A stretch of 64,000 nt of DNA from Candidatus Thiodiazotropha endoloripes (GCA_001709035.1 LVKA01000011.1:372001-436000); one strand, 5' to 3'. Shown: positions 9,546 through 18,117, numbered from the stretch's first letter. The notes: generated by a model from the sequence alone, not told the origin. Translations and numbers: made by a program.

Positions 9546-10042
9546 GCGCAGGATATGGGCCGCCAGGCTTGCCAGATTAGTTGTATTTATAAGGTTGTGT
9601 CTGTTTTTTACGTCGGCAACCATTCCATTAACTTATTCTTAATATTTTCCGCTCCAGATACCCTAGCTTAATCAGGTAATTCATAGGGATTATTCATAAA
9701 GTAAATTCTCAAATAGAGATATCTTGCTGTTATTTAGAGTATTTTTGTTGGTAGTGTATTTCTAATGTTGTGATGAATGAGCAGCTAAAAATGGCGCAAC
9801 AATAACTGAGTAGTTAGCTTGGTTTTAATCGAATCAAAATTTAGAAAATTGTCTAAATAAATTAGTTAAATAACTGATATATATTTAATTAATAATTGCT
9901 TTATTTTGTGTGTATCAATTTTGCAACAGTATTGGTTTATGTGTCTTTTTTGCAAAAAAAGGCTTGCAATTTGGAATTTCGTTGTCTAATATCTGCATCG
10001 TAGTCAATTTTTCTACCCATCAATTCTTCGGAGTTAACTCAA
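9546..10042. other. AT-rich leader region upstream of the porin
   Basis: About 500 bases, much richer in A and T than the neighbouring genes, with no plausible gene. The last 80 bases hold the porin promoter. An AT-rich tract of this size in front of a porin may bind nucleoid proteins or regulators, but I see no specific consensus operator. A self-complementary TTTTTTGCAAAAAA lies at about 9946-9959. Confidence 0.5.
9964..9992 (+). promoter_or_regulatory. Sigma70-like promoter of the porin gene
   Basis: TTGCAA at 9964-9969, a 17-bp spacer, then TAATAT at 9987-9992. Transcription would start near 10000, giving a leader of about 40 bases before ATG 10043, which has GGAG at a good distance. This is one of the clearest promoters in the window and suits a highly expressed gene. 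Confidence 0.7.
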
Positions 10043-11059
10043 ATGAAAAAAGTACTTTCTTTGGCAATCGCTGCTGCTCTGGTAGCACCTGCTGCAGCCA
10101 TGGCTGATGCCACTATCTACGGTAAAGTTCGTCAGTCTCTCGACATCGTAGATTTCTCTGATGCAGGCGGCGACGACGAAATTCAGATCAACAACCGTAC
10201 CTCCCGTCTTGGCGTTAAGGGTTCTGAAGATCTGGGCAACGGTCTGACCGGTGTTTACAAAATTGAATACGGCGTGAACATCTCTACCAACGTTGGCGGC
10301 AACGAATTTGCTGGTAACGGTGCTCTGGGCGCTCGTAACGCTTTCGTCGGCCTGGCTGGCGGTTTCGGTACTGTTGTTCTGGGTCGTCACGACACCCCTC
10401 TGAAAATCTCCACCGGTTCTCTGGACTACTTCGGTGACACCGCTGTTGATAACAACCTGGGCTACACCGAAGATCTGCTCGATCTGCGTGCTGACGGTAC
10501 CCTGGCTTACATCTCACCTGCAATGGGCGGCCTGACCGCTGCTGTTGCTCTGGTTCCTGGTGAGAACACTACTTCAGTTGAAGGCGAAGAGGCTGATGGC
10601 CTGACCGACGCTTACTCTCTGGCTCTGATGTACTCTAACTTCGGTGTATTCGCTTCTGTTGCATTGGAAGTAGCTACCCCTGAGACCACTGTTCATCCTG
10701 CTACCTCTGGTGATGATCACGAGAACGTACGTCTTGGTCTTGGTTACAGCCACGACATGTTCAAAGTTGGTCTGATCTACGACACCATCGAGAACGGTGT
10801 TGACGATTCCACCAGTATCATGGTGAACGGTTCTGTGAAAGCCGGCCCTGGTAACGTCAAAGCTAAATACTTCAAAGTTGACTCTGACGACTCCACCGCC
10901 AACCTGTTCCGTACCGGCAGCCACGATGGTTTCGGTTTCGGTTACGACTACAACCTGAGCAAGCGTACCCAGGTTGCTGCTTACTACGTAAACTCTGAGA
11001 TGGATGACAGCGGCGACAAATCAAGCGTTGTCAGCTTCCAGGTCAACCACAACTTCTAA
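10043..11059 (+). CDS. Gram-negative general porin (OmpC/PhoE-like, Porin_4 type)
   Basis: Trimeric outer-membrane channel for small solutes. The 338-residue product has a signal peptide (MKKVLSLAIAAALVAPAAAMA, cut before DATIYG). The mature barrel opens with DATIYGKVRQSLD, has the NRTSRLGVKGSEDLGNGL strand pair and a FGTVVLGRHDTP constriction-loop region, and ends with the expected terminal Phe (QVNHNF). The mature chain is strongly acidic. Codon use is visibly more uniform than in neighbouring genes (frequent CTG, CGT, GTT, GGT), typical of very high expression. It is a single-gene unit with its own promoter and terminator. Substrate preference cannot be read. Confidence 0.92.
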   Translation: MKKVLSLAIAAALVAPAAAMADATIYGKVRQSLDIVDFSDAGGDDEIQINNRTSRLGVKGSEDLGNGLTGVYKIEYGVNISTNVGGNEFAGNGALGARNAFVGLAGGFGTVVLGRHDTPLKISTGSLDYFGDTAVDNNLGYTEDLLDLRADGTLAYISPAMGGLTAAVALVPGENTTSVEGEEADGLTDAYSLALMYSNFGVFASVALEVATPETTVHPATSGDDHENVRLGLGYSHDMFKVGLIYDTIENGVDDSTSIMVNGSVKAGPGNVKAKYFKVDSDDSTANLFRTGSHDGFGFGYDYNLSKRTQVAAYYVNSEMDDSGDKSSVVSFQVNHNF

Positions 11060-11085
11060 TAGTTGTTAGAACTGGTTGTATCGAA

Positions 11086-11117
11086 AAGCGGGGCTCAATG
11101 AGCCCCGCTTTTTTTTT
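11086..11117 (+). terminator. Intrinsic terminator after the porin
   Basis: An 11-bp GC-rich stem at 11086-11096 and 11100-11110 (core GCGGGGCTC) with a 3-base AAT loop is followed by a run of nine T at 11109-11117. It is a textbook rho-independent terminator 26 bases after the porin stop. Confidence 0.9.
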
Positions 11118-11340
11118 GCCTTCGTTTTATCAGAGGCTCGATTTGATAGTTTGATGAAGGATCAAGGTGGGTTGCCGTTCTGGCGTGATCCTTTTCTGGG
11201 CTGGCTGAGTGAATTCACTGTCCGGCTTGCCTCTGTCCCACAGTAATCTGCCTGTCGTTTATGCCTGTAGAGGAATAACCGATGGGTTCTCCTCTAATCG
11301 GCTGGCTTAGCTGAATCGGCAGGCAGACGAGATCTGTGGC

Positions 11341-12000
11341 TTATTTCGGCTCGACAGTTTTAGCCCCATCCTCAGTTCCCAGAATCAACACATCCGCGCC
11401 GCGTAAGGCAAATATGCCTGTTGTCACAACGCCGGCGATGGCATTGATCTGTTGCTCCATCTCTCTCGGCTTCATGATTTCAAGGTTGTGAACATCCAGG
11501 ATGACATTACCGTTGTCTGTGGTGAATCCTTCACGCCAAACCGGTGTGCCGCCCAGTTTAACAAGCTGTCGGGCAACATGGCTTCTGGCCATGGGGATGA
11601 CCTCGACCGGCAGTGGGAAGGTGCCGAGCATATCAACCAGCTTGCTCTGATCCGCGATACAGACAAATTTTTTGCTCGCACCGGCAATGATCTTTTCCCG
11701 GGTCAGGGCGCCGCCGCCGCCCTTGATGAGATTGAGGTAGTGGTCTGATTCATCCGCACCATCGATGTAGACTTCCAGGTCGCCAGTCGAGTTGAGGTCC
11801 AATACGGGTATGCCGTGCTGTTTCAGGCGTTCTGTCGAGGCCTCTGAGCTGGAGACTGTGCCTTCAATTTTGCCTTTGATTGTGGCCAGGCAGTCGATAA
11901 AGTGGTTGACTGTGGAGCCGGTTCCGACGCCAATGATTCCGCCTGTTACGTACGCCAAGGCAGCTTCTGCGGCCTGTTTTTTTAGTTCATCTGCATTCAT
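11341..12000 (-). CDS. rpiA: Ribose-5-phosphate isomerase A
   Basis: RpiA interconverts ribose-5-phosphate and ribulose-5-phosphate in the non-oxidative pentose phosphate pathway, in the cytoplasm. The 219-residue length equals that of E. coli RpiA. Visible motifs are the phosphate-binding [15 protein letters not shown] (about residues 22-36), the [17 protein letters not shown] active-site segment with catalytic acids, and the [12 protein letters not shown] loop. It is transcribed divergently from ilvA, a neighbour pair seen in other gammaproteobacteria. Confidence 0.95.
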   Translation of the reverse strand: MNADELKKQAAEAALAYVTGGIIGVGTGSTVNHFIDCLATIKGKIEGTVSSSEASTERLKQHGIPVLDLNSTGDLEVYIDGADESDHYLNLIKGGGGALTREKIIAGASKKFVCIADQSKLVDMLGTFPLPVEVIPMARSHVARQLVKLGGTPVWREGFTTDNGNVILDVHNLEIMKPREMEQQINAIAGVVTTGIFALRGADVLILGTEDGAKTVEPK

Positions 12001-12074
12001 TTGATCCCTCCGTCTACGATAGTTCTGTACACTGAGTTGTCTCTGGTCGTTTTGGTGTCTGTTATTCGCTTATA

Positions 12075-12185
12075 CCATACCGGTTTGCGGTATGGGCCGT
12101 GCAAAGTATCCAAAAAGAGATAGAGTCAGCCTGACAGATTGGTTTTTTTGTTCGGTTTTTACCGGCAGTGGGTAATAATACCCAC
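12075..12185. promoter_or_regulatory. Two dyads in the rpiA-ilvA divergent control region
   Basis: An 8-bp inverted repeat CCATACCG/CGGTATGG (12075-12082 and 12088-12095, 5-base spacer) and a 7-bp inverted repeat GTGGGTA/TACCCAC (12168-12174 and 12179-12185) lie between the two genes. Either could be an operator or a leader hairpin. No regulator consensus is recognised. Confidence 0.4.
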
Positions 12186-12234
12186 GGAAGTAGAGAAAGT
12201 CAGTTGTTATCGGATTGTTAATTGGGATCAGCCA

Positions 12235-13761
12235 ATGCCCTTGCCATATATAGAAAAGATTCTCCGCGCGCGCGTTTATGATGTTGCCCGCGAGACCCCG
12301 TTGAGCCACATCAGCTTGTTGTCGGCCCGTTTGGATAACCAGATCTATCTGAAACGGGAGGATATGCAGCCGGTATTCTCCTTCAAACTTCGCGGCGCCT
12401 ATAACAAGATGATCAATCTCAGTGAAGAGAAGCGTAGCCGGGGGGTTATTGCCGCGTCAGCGGGTAATCATGCGCAGGGCGTGGCGCTGGCAGCTCAACG
12501 CTTGAAGATCCAGGCGCTGATTGTGATGCCGAAGACAACACCGCTGATCAAAGTGAAATCTGTGAGGAATTTTGGGGCAAAGATTGTCCTGGCCGGAGAC
12601 TCCTATGATGAGGCCTTTGTCCGTTCCCAGGAGTTGGCCAAGGAGCAGGATTTGACCTTTATCCATCCATTTGACGATCCCGAGGTGATTGCGGGTCAGG
12701 GCACAATTGGAATGGAGATTTTAAGACAGCATCCGACACCGCCAGAAGCTGTTTTCATTCCAGTCGGAGGTGGTGGCTTGATTGCTGGTATTGGAGCCTA
12801 TATCAAGTATGTCTATCCACAGGTGAAGATCATTGGCGTAGAGCCTGAGGATGCACCATCCCTCTATACGGCATTGAAAGCCAAACGCAGGGTCAAGCTT
12901 AAACAGGTAGGAATCTTTGCAGATGGCGTTGCTGTGAGGCAGGTTGGTAAAGAGACCTATCGATTGGCACGCAAGGTTGTGGATGAGGTTGTGCTGGTCA
13001 ATACCGATGAGATCTGCGCCGCGATCAAAGATATATATGACGATACACGAACTACTGCGGAGCCTGCCGGTGCCCTCTCTGTTGCCGGCTTGAAGCATTA
13101 TGTAAAGCGGGAGGGTTGCCAGGGCAAGGATCTGATTGCCATTAACAGTGGTGCAAATATCAATTTTGACCGCTTAAGGCATGTTGCGGAGCGAGCTGAA
13201 TTTGGTGAACGTAGGGAGGCTTTGTTTGCTGTGCAGATTCCTGAGCAGCCCGGTAGCTTTCTACGTTTTTGTCAGTTGATCGGTAAACGCAGCATAACGG
13301 AGTTTAACTATCGTTATTGCAATGCGGTAAAAGCCCAGATCTTTGTCGGCATCGAACTGAGTGGTGGTGACAAGGAGCGGGAGTCCCTGTTTCAGCGTTT
13401 TCAGGCTAAAGGCTATTCGATTATCGATATGACCGACAATGAGACCGCAAAGCTGCATATACGATATATGGTAGGTGGCCATGCGCAGGGTATTGAAGAT
13501 GAGAGCCTGATACGTTTTGAGTTTCCGGAGAGGCCTGGGGCGCTACTCTACTTTCTAAGTCATCTGGGTAAGGAGTGGAACATCAGTCTGTTTCACTACC
13601 GTAATCATGGTGCCGCCTATGGGCGTGTGCTGATGGGGATCCAGGTGCCGTCAGGTGAAAAGGGGGATTTTTTGCGTAAATTGAAGAGGTTGGAGTATGT
13701 CTACTGGGACGAGACAGACAACCCTGCATACAGATTGTTTGCAGGTGCCAGTACAGACTGA
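12235..13761 (+). CDS. ilvA: Threonine ammonia-lyase, biosynthetic
   Basis: PLP enzyme that deaminates threonine to 2-oxobutanoate, the first committed step of isoleucine synthesis; usually inhibited by isoleucine. It is 508 residues from ATG 12235 (E. coli 514). The PLP lysine lies in SFKLRGAYNKM (about residue 56), the phosphate-binding glycine loop in VGGGGLIAGIG, and the C-terminal third carries two ACT-like regulatory repeats (EQPGSFLRFCQLIG and ERPGALLYFLSHLG). The upstream in-frame extension to 12139 crosses a dyad and lacks family homology, so I excluded it; GGGA lies 8-10 bases before the chosen start. Confidence 0.95.
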   Translation: MPLPYIEKILRARVYDVARETPLSHISLLSARLDNQIYLKREDMQPVFSFKLRGAYNKMINLSEEKRSRGVIAASAGNHAQGVALAAQRLKIQALIVMPKTTPLIKVKSVRNFGAKIVLAGDSYDEAFVRSQELAKEQDLTFIHPFDDPEVIAGQGTIGMEILRQHPTPPEAVFIPVGGGGLIAGIGAYIKYVYPQVKIIGVEPEDAPSLYTALKAKRRVKLKQVGIFADGVAVRQVGKETYRLARKVVDEVVLVNTDEICAAIKDIYDDTRTTAEPAGALSVAGLKHYVKREGCQGKDLIAINSGANINFDRLRHVAERAEFGERREALFAVQIPEQPGSFLRFCQLIGKRSITEFNYRYCNAVKAQIFVGIELSGGDKERESLFQRFQAKGYSIIDMTDNETAKLHIRYMVGGHAQGIEDESLIRFEFPERPGALLYFLSHLGKEWNISLFHYRNHGAAYGRVLMGIQVPSGEKGDFLRKLKRLEYVYWDETDNPAYRLFAGASTD

Positions 13762-13782
13762 CTAGGTTGCAGGGTGTAAACA

Positions 13783-13807
13783 ACAAACCCCGCAATGCGG
13801 GGTTTGT
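13783..13807. terminator. Bidirectional terminator between ilvA and the H1-like gene
   Basis: A perfect 11-bp stem (ACAAACCCCGC at 13783-13793 against 13797-13807) with an AAT loop sits between two convergent genes. Short T-rich tracts on both sides suggest it serves both strands, although neither forms a long U run. Confidence 0.7.
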
Positions 13808-13823
13808 CGTTTCTGAGCCAGTC

Positions 13824-14282
13824 TTAAGAAGCAGCCTTTTTCTTTCTAGGGGTTACTTTCCTAGGGCGGGCTGGCCTCTTTTTAGCAGCCGCCTTCTTTT
13901 TGGCTGCCTTTTTCTTGGTGGCTTTTTTCTTAGCGACCTTTTTCTTGGCTGCCTTCTTTTTAGCAACCTTTTTCTTGGCTACCTTCTTTTTGGTTGCCTT
14001 CTTCTTAGCAACCTTCTTCTTGGCGACCTTTTTCTTGGTTGCCTTCTTCTTAGTAACCTTCTTCTTGGCGACCTTCTTTTTGGTTGCCTTCTTCTTAACA
14101 ACCCGCTTCTTGGTAGCTCTCTTTTTCGCTGCTACCTTCTTCTTGGTTGCCTTTTTCTTCGTAGCAACTCTCTTCTTAGTTGCCACCTTCTTTTTGGCAG
14201 CTCTCTTCTTAACAGCTACCTTCTTGGTTGTGGTTGCACGCTTCGCTGTTGCCTTCTTTTTGGCGGCTTTTTTCTTCGCCAT
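13824..14282 (-). CDS. Lysine/alanine-rich histone H1-like nucleoid protein
   Basis: A 152-residue, extremely basic low-complexity protein: [15 protein letters not shown], then tandem variations on KKKxAKKKV/T to near the end, closing with [19 protein letters not shown]. It contains almost only Lys, Ala, Val, Thr and Arg. This composition matches bacterial H1-like proteins (AlgP, Hc1/Hc2 and BpH1 types), which bind DNA without sequence specificity and compact it. There is no signal peptide or folded domain. The repeat units differ in codons, yet the tract should be prone to unequal recombination. The opposite strand shows long hydrophobic open frames that merely mirror the Lys/Ala codons. The exact role is inferred. 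Confidence 0.8.
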   Translation of the reverse strand: MAKKKAAKKKATAKRATTTKKVAVKKRAAKKKVATKKRVATKKKATKKKVAAKKRATKKRVVKKKATKKKVAKKKVTKKKATKKKVAKKKVAKKKATKKKVAKKKVAKKKAAKKKVAKKKATKKKAAKKKAAAKKRPARPRKVTPRKKKAAS

Positions 14283-14679
14283 ATATATTTCCTCCCAGAA
14301 GAACTACCTAATAGATGAACTGAGTATAATTCAGCTTTAAAAAAAATCCAGAAGATAACGCATTCTTTTGCTAATTAATTCAACTTGTTGGTACTTATCA
14401 TGGTGAGTTAAGTGTTTTTTAGCGAGTTCAGATCAAAATCGTGATCAGATTTGTACCATCATCTCATTTATTGAAGTTGGTTTGATTGAAGCTTTCAGTC
14501 TGCTTTTGAACTCTGAGTACGAGTGAAATGGATCTTATGATATGTATTTAATGAATCAGTTTCCGCTGTCAAAAATACTTCAATCGGATCGATGATTACA
14601 ACGTATCAGTATGGATGATAGCTGTCTGTAACGAATATGATCGTCAAAGCGTCTCATGGCTTTGATTGCCTGGATCATC

Positions 14680-15056
14680 CTAGGGCCTGTTAACACGAAT
14701 CCTATACGCCTTGCTGGGCGCAATAACAGACCCAGCGCCGAATGGCGCTTACTTAAGCAAGACCTCATAGCATCCAATATATCAAAGGGCTTTGGTGGGG
14801 CAGGGCCCCACCCTACTGTTGAGTTCTGGGTGTAGGGTGGAGCCCTGCCCCACCAAATAACGCTTAAGTAAGCACCATTTGCCTCAGCCCCCTCTTTTAG
14901 ATAACTCATAGGAGGGGGTGTGCTTGGAGAAGCGCCATGAATCATTGTTCGTCACTCATTTGGAGCATTGGAGCAATCAAATTACTCTCTTTGCGTCTTG
15001 ATTGGTGCTTTTTCAGACGCATCAGGGCGCATTGGTTTCGTGTTAACAGGCTCTAG
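14680..15056. repeat. Nested palindromic element with TGTTAACA arms (copy 2)
   Basis: The outer inverted arms at 14680-14702 and 15034-15056 share CTAG, GCCTGTTAACACGAA and CC with few mismatches, and belong to the family of the 8066-8143 unit. Nested inside are an 18-bp inverted repeat (14741-14758 with 14862-14879, containing CTTACTTAAGC) and a 26-bp one (14791-14816 with 14832-14857, containing GGTGGGGCAGGGC). The right arm overlaps the ygfA stop codon at 15053-15055. No transposase is present; the open frame on the minus strand (14580-14945) only reads through the palindromes. It is probably a composite of miniature elements. Confidence 0.75.
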
Positions 15057-15640
15057 AACTGGTAAAGGTGCGACTCTGTTATTACGCTATCCAGTGGAAT
15101 ATCCCAAGGATTGGTGTTTATGAGCGGTCGGTGTTGGAGATTATGCGCCAGCCCTACCATGGTTGGACCCGTTAGATGTGACCGTTGCAGTTTGAAGGCA
15201 AATGTACGGTCATAGAAGCCACCTCCCATACCCATACGATGTCCATGATCGTCAAATGCCACCAGTGGTACAAAGACCATATCGAGTGACCATGGTTTGA
15301 TCAGCTTCCGGTGCACTACGGCAGGCTCAGGAATACCGAACCGGTTCAACTTGAGTTTGGCCTGGTGCGTATAGGGTGCAAACCAGAGACCAATGGAAGC
15401 ATCTTGCCTGAGGATTGGCAGGTAGGGGGTTTTTCCACTCCTCAGTGCTTCTTCAAGCAGTGGTTTCGGATCAATTTCACCGCTGACCGCATGATAGAAG
15501 GCAATACGTCTGCTCTGTCTGAAAGGTTTGTAGTTTTTTGCATGGTCCAGCAGTTGCAGACTGTGCTGTTTACATGTCTGTCGGCTGAGTTGGCGGCGTT
15601 GAGCCTTGATCTGTTGGCGGAGTTGTGCGGTCTGCATCAT
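15053..15640 (-). CDS. ygfA: 5-formyltetrahydrofolate cyclo-ligase family protein
   Basis: Converts 5-formyl-THF to 5,10-methenyl-THF with ATP, returning a storage folate to the one-carbon pool; in E. coli it is linked to 6S RNA and persistence. It is 195 residues from the ATG at 15640 (E. coli 182). Motifs include LRQQIKAQRRQLS at the N-terminus, the ATP-binding basic segment, and the C-terminal RMGMGGGFYDRTFAF glycine loop. The frame can be read upstream to 15733, but that part lies inside a repeat element, so the start beside the element edge is preferred. The gene is bracketed by two palindromic elements, and its stop codon lies in one of them. Confidence 0.9.
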   Translation of the reverse strand: MMQTAQLRQQIKAQRRQLSRQTCKQHSLQLLDHAKNYKPFRQSRRIAFYHAVSGEIDPKPLLEEALRSGKTPYLPILRQDASIGLWFAPYTHQAKLKLNRFGIPEPAVVHRKLIKPWSLDMVFVPLVAFDDHGHRMGMGGGFYDRTFAFKLQRSHLTGPTMVGLAHNLQHRPLINTNPWDIPLDSVITESHLYQF

Positions 15641-15927
15641 TATTAATCCGGTATCCAAATAGTTTGCTTTCAGGGCTTCAAGCCTGTCCTTGATCAAGGC
15701 GTGGCTCGCAGAGAAGGGTTGTTCCCTTGTCAAGAGCCACTACGCCGAGCAAGGGCAGGCTTGAAGCCCCTAATATTTTGAATATGATTATGATAGGCCG
15801 CATCGAGCCTGCCAGCAGACTTCGTTATCAAAACTTGCTGTAGGGGCGCTACAGCGGCGTTTTGATGCCTCGCTGCAGGCAGGCTCAATGCGGCTGAAAG
15901 TAAACTATTTGGATACCGGGTTAATAA
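15641..15927. repeat. MITE-like element between ygfA and 6S RNA
   Basis: A 287-bp unit bounded by inverted repeats of about 33 bp (15641-15673 and 15894-15927, containing CCGGTATCCAAATAGTTT). Inside are three further inverted repeats: GGGCTTCAAGCCTG type at 15673-15692 with 15750-15769, GCCGCATYGAGCCTGCC type at 15804-15820 with about 15876-15894, and a CAAAAC...GTTTTG hairpin around 15830-15865. It carries no gene. It ends right at the ygfA start codon on one side and about 3 bases from the inferred 6S RNA 3' end on the other. Part of the interior resembles the interior of the unit at 55810-56019. Confidence 0.75.
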
Positions 15928-15930
15928 CTG

Positions 15931-16128
15931 TTGAGGTGACGCCCCCGTTTGTGCCGTCGCGTGCCTTTGTTCTTGAACCAGAGGGTTCAAGTGGGAACAA
16001 CAGTAGTACCTCAGGCTTTCCGCATGAAAACGGACATGCACACCGGTATTAGCATTATGTTCCCAGGGTAGCTATTAGGCTCAAGAAAATACCCGGGCTG
16101 CTAACGTGCACCACAGGGGAGTCACAAC
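15931..16128 (-). ncRNA. ssrS: 6S RNA
   Basis: 6S RNA mimics an open promoter and sequesters sigma70 RNA polymerase in stationary phase. The location between zapA and ygfA is its conserved place in gammaproteobacteria. The ends pair as the closing stem: GTTGTGAC plus CCCC at the 5' end (16128 downward) with GGGG, GTCAC and AAC at the 3' end. Reading the minus strand gives CTTGAGCC, then GTGCATGTCCG, AAAGCCTGAGG, the conserved hairpin CTTGAACC-CTCT-GGTTCAAG, and GCGACGGCA, in the same order as E. coli 6S RNA. The length of about 198 nt is normal. A TTGACA lies near 16169-16174, but I could not place a matching -10. Confidence 0.85.
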
Positions 16129-16411
16129 TTAAGGCTAAACCTATTTTGTTAAACCGGCAACTAAAACTGTCAACTTCATTGCGATGCACAAAGGATGGCA
16201 ATTCAATTCCAAATTTAAGATTGGCCAGGGAAACAGCGCAGGCTCTCTTTTTAAATCAGAATGTTAGGGGTATCTGTGTCACCTTGATCCAGGTTGCAGT
16301 CATTCTTTGGAGCGCCTCAATATCCCTATGTTTACCAGGTGCTCGGCCTAGCCACGGTACACTACGGGTGTGAAGGCTCGCAGGAGGCCGGTGGTGCCTG
16401 TGGATGGATGC

Positions 16412-16726
16412 TTAAAGCTCCAACTGATTGGTCGAATTGAGGGCGATCTCAATCTTCTCTTGAAGGGTTTTGATCCGGCGGGTGATGTTCTGTGAACCAT
16501 CTTCCTTGGTTTTCTGGCTCAGCAGTAAGTCGTTGGCAATATTCAGAGCGGTCATTACAGCGATGCGTTCGGTTCCGATGATCCGCCCGGCCTGACGGAT
16601 CTCGCGCATTTGGCCATCCACAAAAGCCGCAGCCTGTAACAGTGATTCACGCTCATCCGGTTGACAGGATATACGGTATTCCTTGTCGAGAATTGAGACG
16701 GTTACAGGCAGGGTGTTGCTTTTCAC
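16412..16726 (-). CDS. zapA: Cell division protein ZapA
   Basis: ZapA binds FtsZ and cross-links protofilaments at the division ring. The 104-residue product has the family start (VTVSILDKEYRISCQPDERESLLQAA), the FVDGQMREIRQAGRIIGTERIAVMTALNIANDLL core helix, and a C-terminal coiled coil. The start overlaps the stop of the upstream ZapB-like gene by 4 bp. The order zapB-like, zapA, 6S RNA, ygfA is the standard gammaproteobacterial arrangement. Confidence 0.93.
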   Translation of the reverse strand: MKSNTLPVTVSILDKEYRISCQPDERESLLQAAAFVDGQMREIRQAGRIIGTERIAVMTALNIANDLLLSQKTKEDGSQNITRRIKTLQEKIEIALNSTNQLEL

Positions 16727-16992
16727 TGGGGTGTTTCCATGGATTTGAGACGGGTTATCATGGCTTCGACGCGAGTTCTTGCCAGCTCGGTTTTCTCGAT
16801 CAATGCCGCTCTTTCAGCAACAAGGTTATCCTGCCTCATGCGAAGGGACTTGTTTTCGTCTTTGAGGTAGGAGCAGGCGCGAATCAGCTCCTCAACCCGG
16901 ACTTCGAGTGCCTGGAGATCCAGTTCGGTTGGGTTTTGTGTCTCTTTTTCTGTCATGGGCATCAATATAGTGGGCAGTTTGTGGTGGGTCAA
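16723..16992 (-). CDS. ZapB-like coiled-coil cell division protein (TIGR02449 type)
   Basis: A short, nearly all coiled-coil protein of up to 89 residues: LDLQALEVRVEELIRACSYL then LKDENKSLRMRQ and a heptad pattern to the end. This is the small protein commonly encoded directly upstream of zapA, thought to act with it at the Z ring. The start is uncertain; the ATG at 16956 (MTEKETQNP) would remove 12 residues that look non-conserved. It overlaps zapA by 4 bp, so the two are co-translated. Confidence 0.8.
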   Translation of the reverse strand: MTHHKLPTILMPMTEKETQNPTELDLQALEVRVEELIRACSYLKDENKSLRMRQDNLVAERAALIEKTELARTRVEAMITRLKSMETPQ

Positions 16993-17550
16993 TCTCTATA
17001 ACTGCATGAAATGATTCGAATCTGTAAACACTGCACCTCTATCGGCAGATTCTAACGGAAATTAATGGTTATCGGTGCGGCATCTCTCAAGCTGTCCTGA
17101 TTCTGTGCTCTCGTTAAGCCGCTCAGCGCTTATTGCGGAGTCGTCATACTGTGGCCGATGGCTTAATAACAGTGGGCTATAAGGCCTGGTTCCTTTCAGA
17201 AGCAGCGGTTTGTGATTGGCGATTCGCCCGTCCCCGGCTGATTTTGAGGCTCCTTCCGCATCACTCATGATAGGTCCATCATTTAAAATTAGATGTTTAG
17301 CAACTTCAAGAGAAGCTGTTTAGCTTTTGTCCTTGTTGCCAAGAGTATCACTTTTTCATGGTCGTCAGCGCTATAGCCTTTGCTGATCAGTAGTCGTTGG
17401 TGGTGATTTGATCCGACAACATCAGTAAATATGTAGGGATTCTGTTGTTCAGCGGTTCCCGGGTTGCTAAAAACTCGGCTGGCGGATTGTAGCTGGAAAC
17501 GACATACTTGGATCAATCGATTCTGAATTGAGAGGCATCTAAGAGATAAA
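16993..17550. other. Intergenic region between the divergent zap and ygfB units
   Basis: About 560 bases with promoters expected for both directions. Two minus-strand open frames (17062-17268 and 17289-17516) lack recognisable domains, ribosome sites of note or family resemblance, and I do not support them as genes. No RNA gene or strong terminator was recognised. Confidence 0.4.
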
Positions 17551-18117
17551 ATGTTAACAACGGATCAAATGCCCGAGTACCAACGCCTCGAGAAGCTGCT
17601 GGGCACGATGAGTGCCGATATGGGGGCAAGTGAGCTGCATGGTGTCATCAGTGGATTGATTTGCGCTGGTTCTGCCGAGGCGTCGGTGGATTGGATTGCA
17701 GCCTTTATAGAGGCCTGGCCGGAGGGAGATCTGCTGGCCCAGGAAACCCGGGAATTGATCGGGCAACTGTACTACGCTGCCAGGCATCAGATAACACAGG
17801 AAGAGCTTACATTCATGCCTTTACTTCCTGAGGATGATGAAGCCATTTCCATCAGGGCCAAAGCGTTGAGCGAATGGTGTGTAGGGTATCTGTATGGACT
17901 TGGTCTGGCCGGTGTGACCGAACAGATGCTGTCGGGGGATTCTAAAGAGGCGATTCAGGACTTAGCGCATTTTACCCGTTTAGATTACGCGCAGCTCGAG
18001 TCTGGTGAAGCGACTGAGGTGGCCTATGTGGAGTTACAGGAATTTTTGAAGGTCGTCACGCTGCTGATGTGGGAGGAGCTATTCGAGATACGGGGGGAAT
18101 CGAATGCAGATGAGTGA
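17551..18117 (+). CDS. ygfB: UPF0149 family protein YgfB
   Basis: A 188-residue acidic, helical cytoplasmic protein of the YgfB/UPF0149 family. It shows the typical MSADMGASELHGVISGLICAG opening and the WCVGYLYGLGLAG helix. In Pseudomonas aeruginosa the homologue influences beta-lactam resistance by interfering with the AlpA anti-termination pathway; whether that holds here is unknown. It is first in the conserved unit ygfB-pepP-ubiH-ubiI and overlaps pepP by 14 bp. Confidence 0.9.
   Translation: MLTTDQMPEYQRLEKLLGTMSADMGASELHGVISGLICAGSAEASVDWIAAFIEAWPEGDLLAQETRELIGQLYYAARHQITQEELTFMPLLPEDDEAISIRAKALSEWCVGYLYGLGLAGVTEQMLSGDSKEAIQDLAHFTRLDYAQLESGEATEVAYVELQEFLKVVTLLMWEELFEIRGESNADE

Noticed and set aside
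13767-14340. Two long plus-strand frames rich in Phe, Leu and Ala opposite the H1-like gene
   Set aside because: They are the antisense of Lys/Ala codons; the Leu/Phe runs are a mirror artefact and not credible membrane proteins.
14580-14945. 121-residue open frame on the minus strand
   Set aside because: It reads straight through the nested palindromes of the 14680-15056 element, has no family resemblance, and its composition follows the repeat.
15730-16041. 103-residue minus-strand frame upstream of ygfA
   Set aside because: It overlaps the 6S RNA gene and the repeat element and has no protein features.
17062-17516. Two short minus-strand frames upstream of ygfB
   Set aside because: No recognisable domain, start signal or composition supporting a gene.
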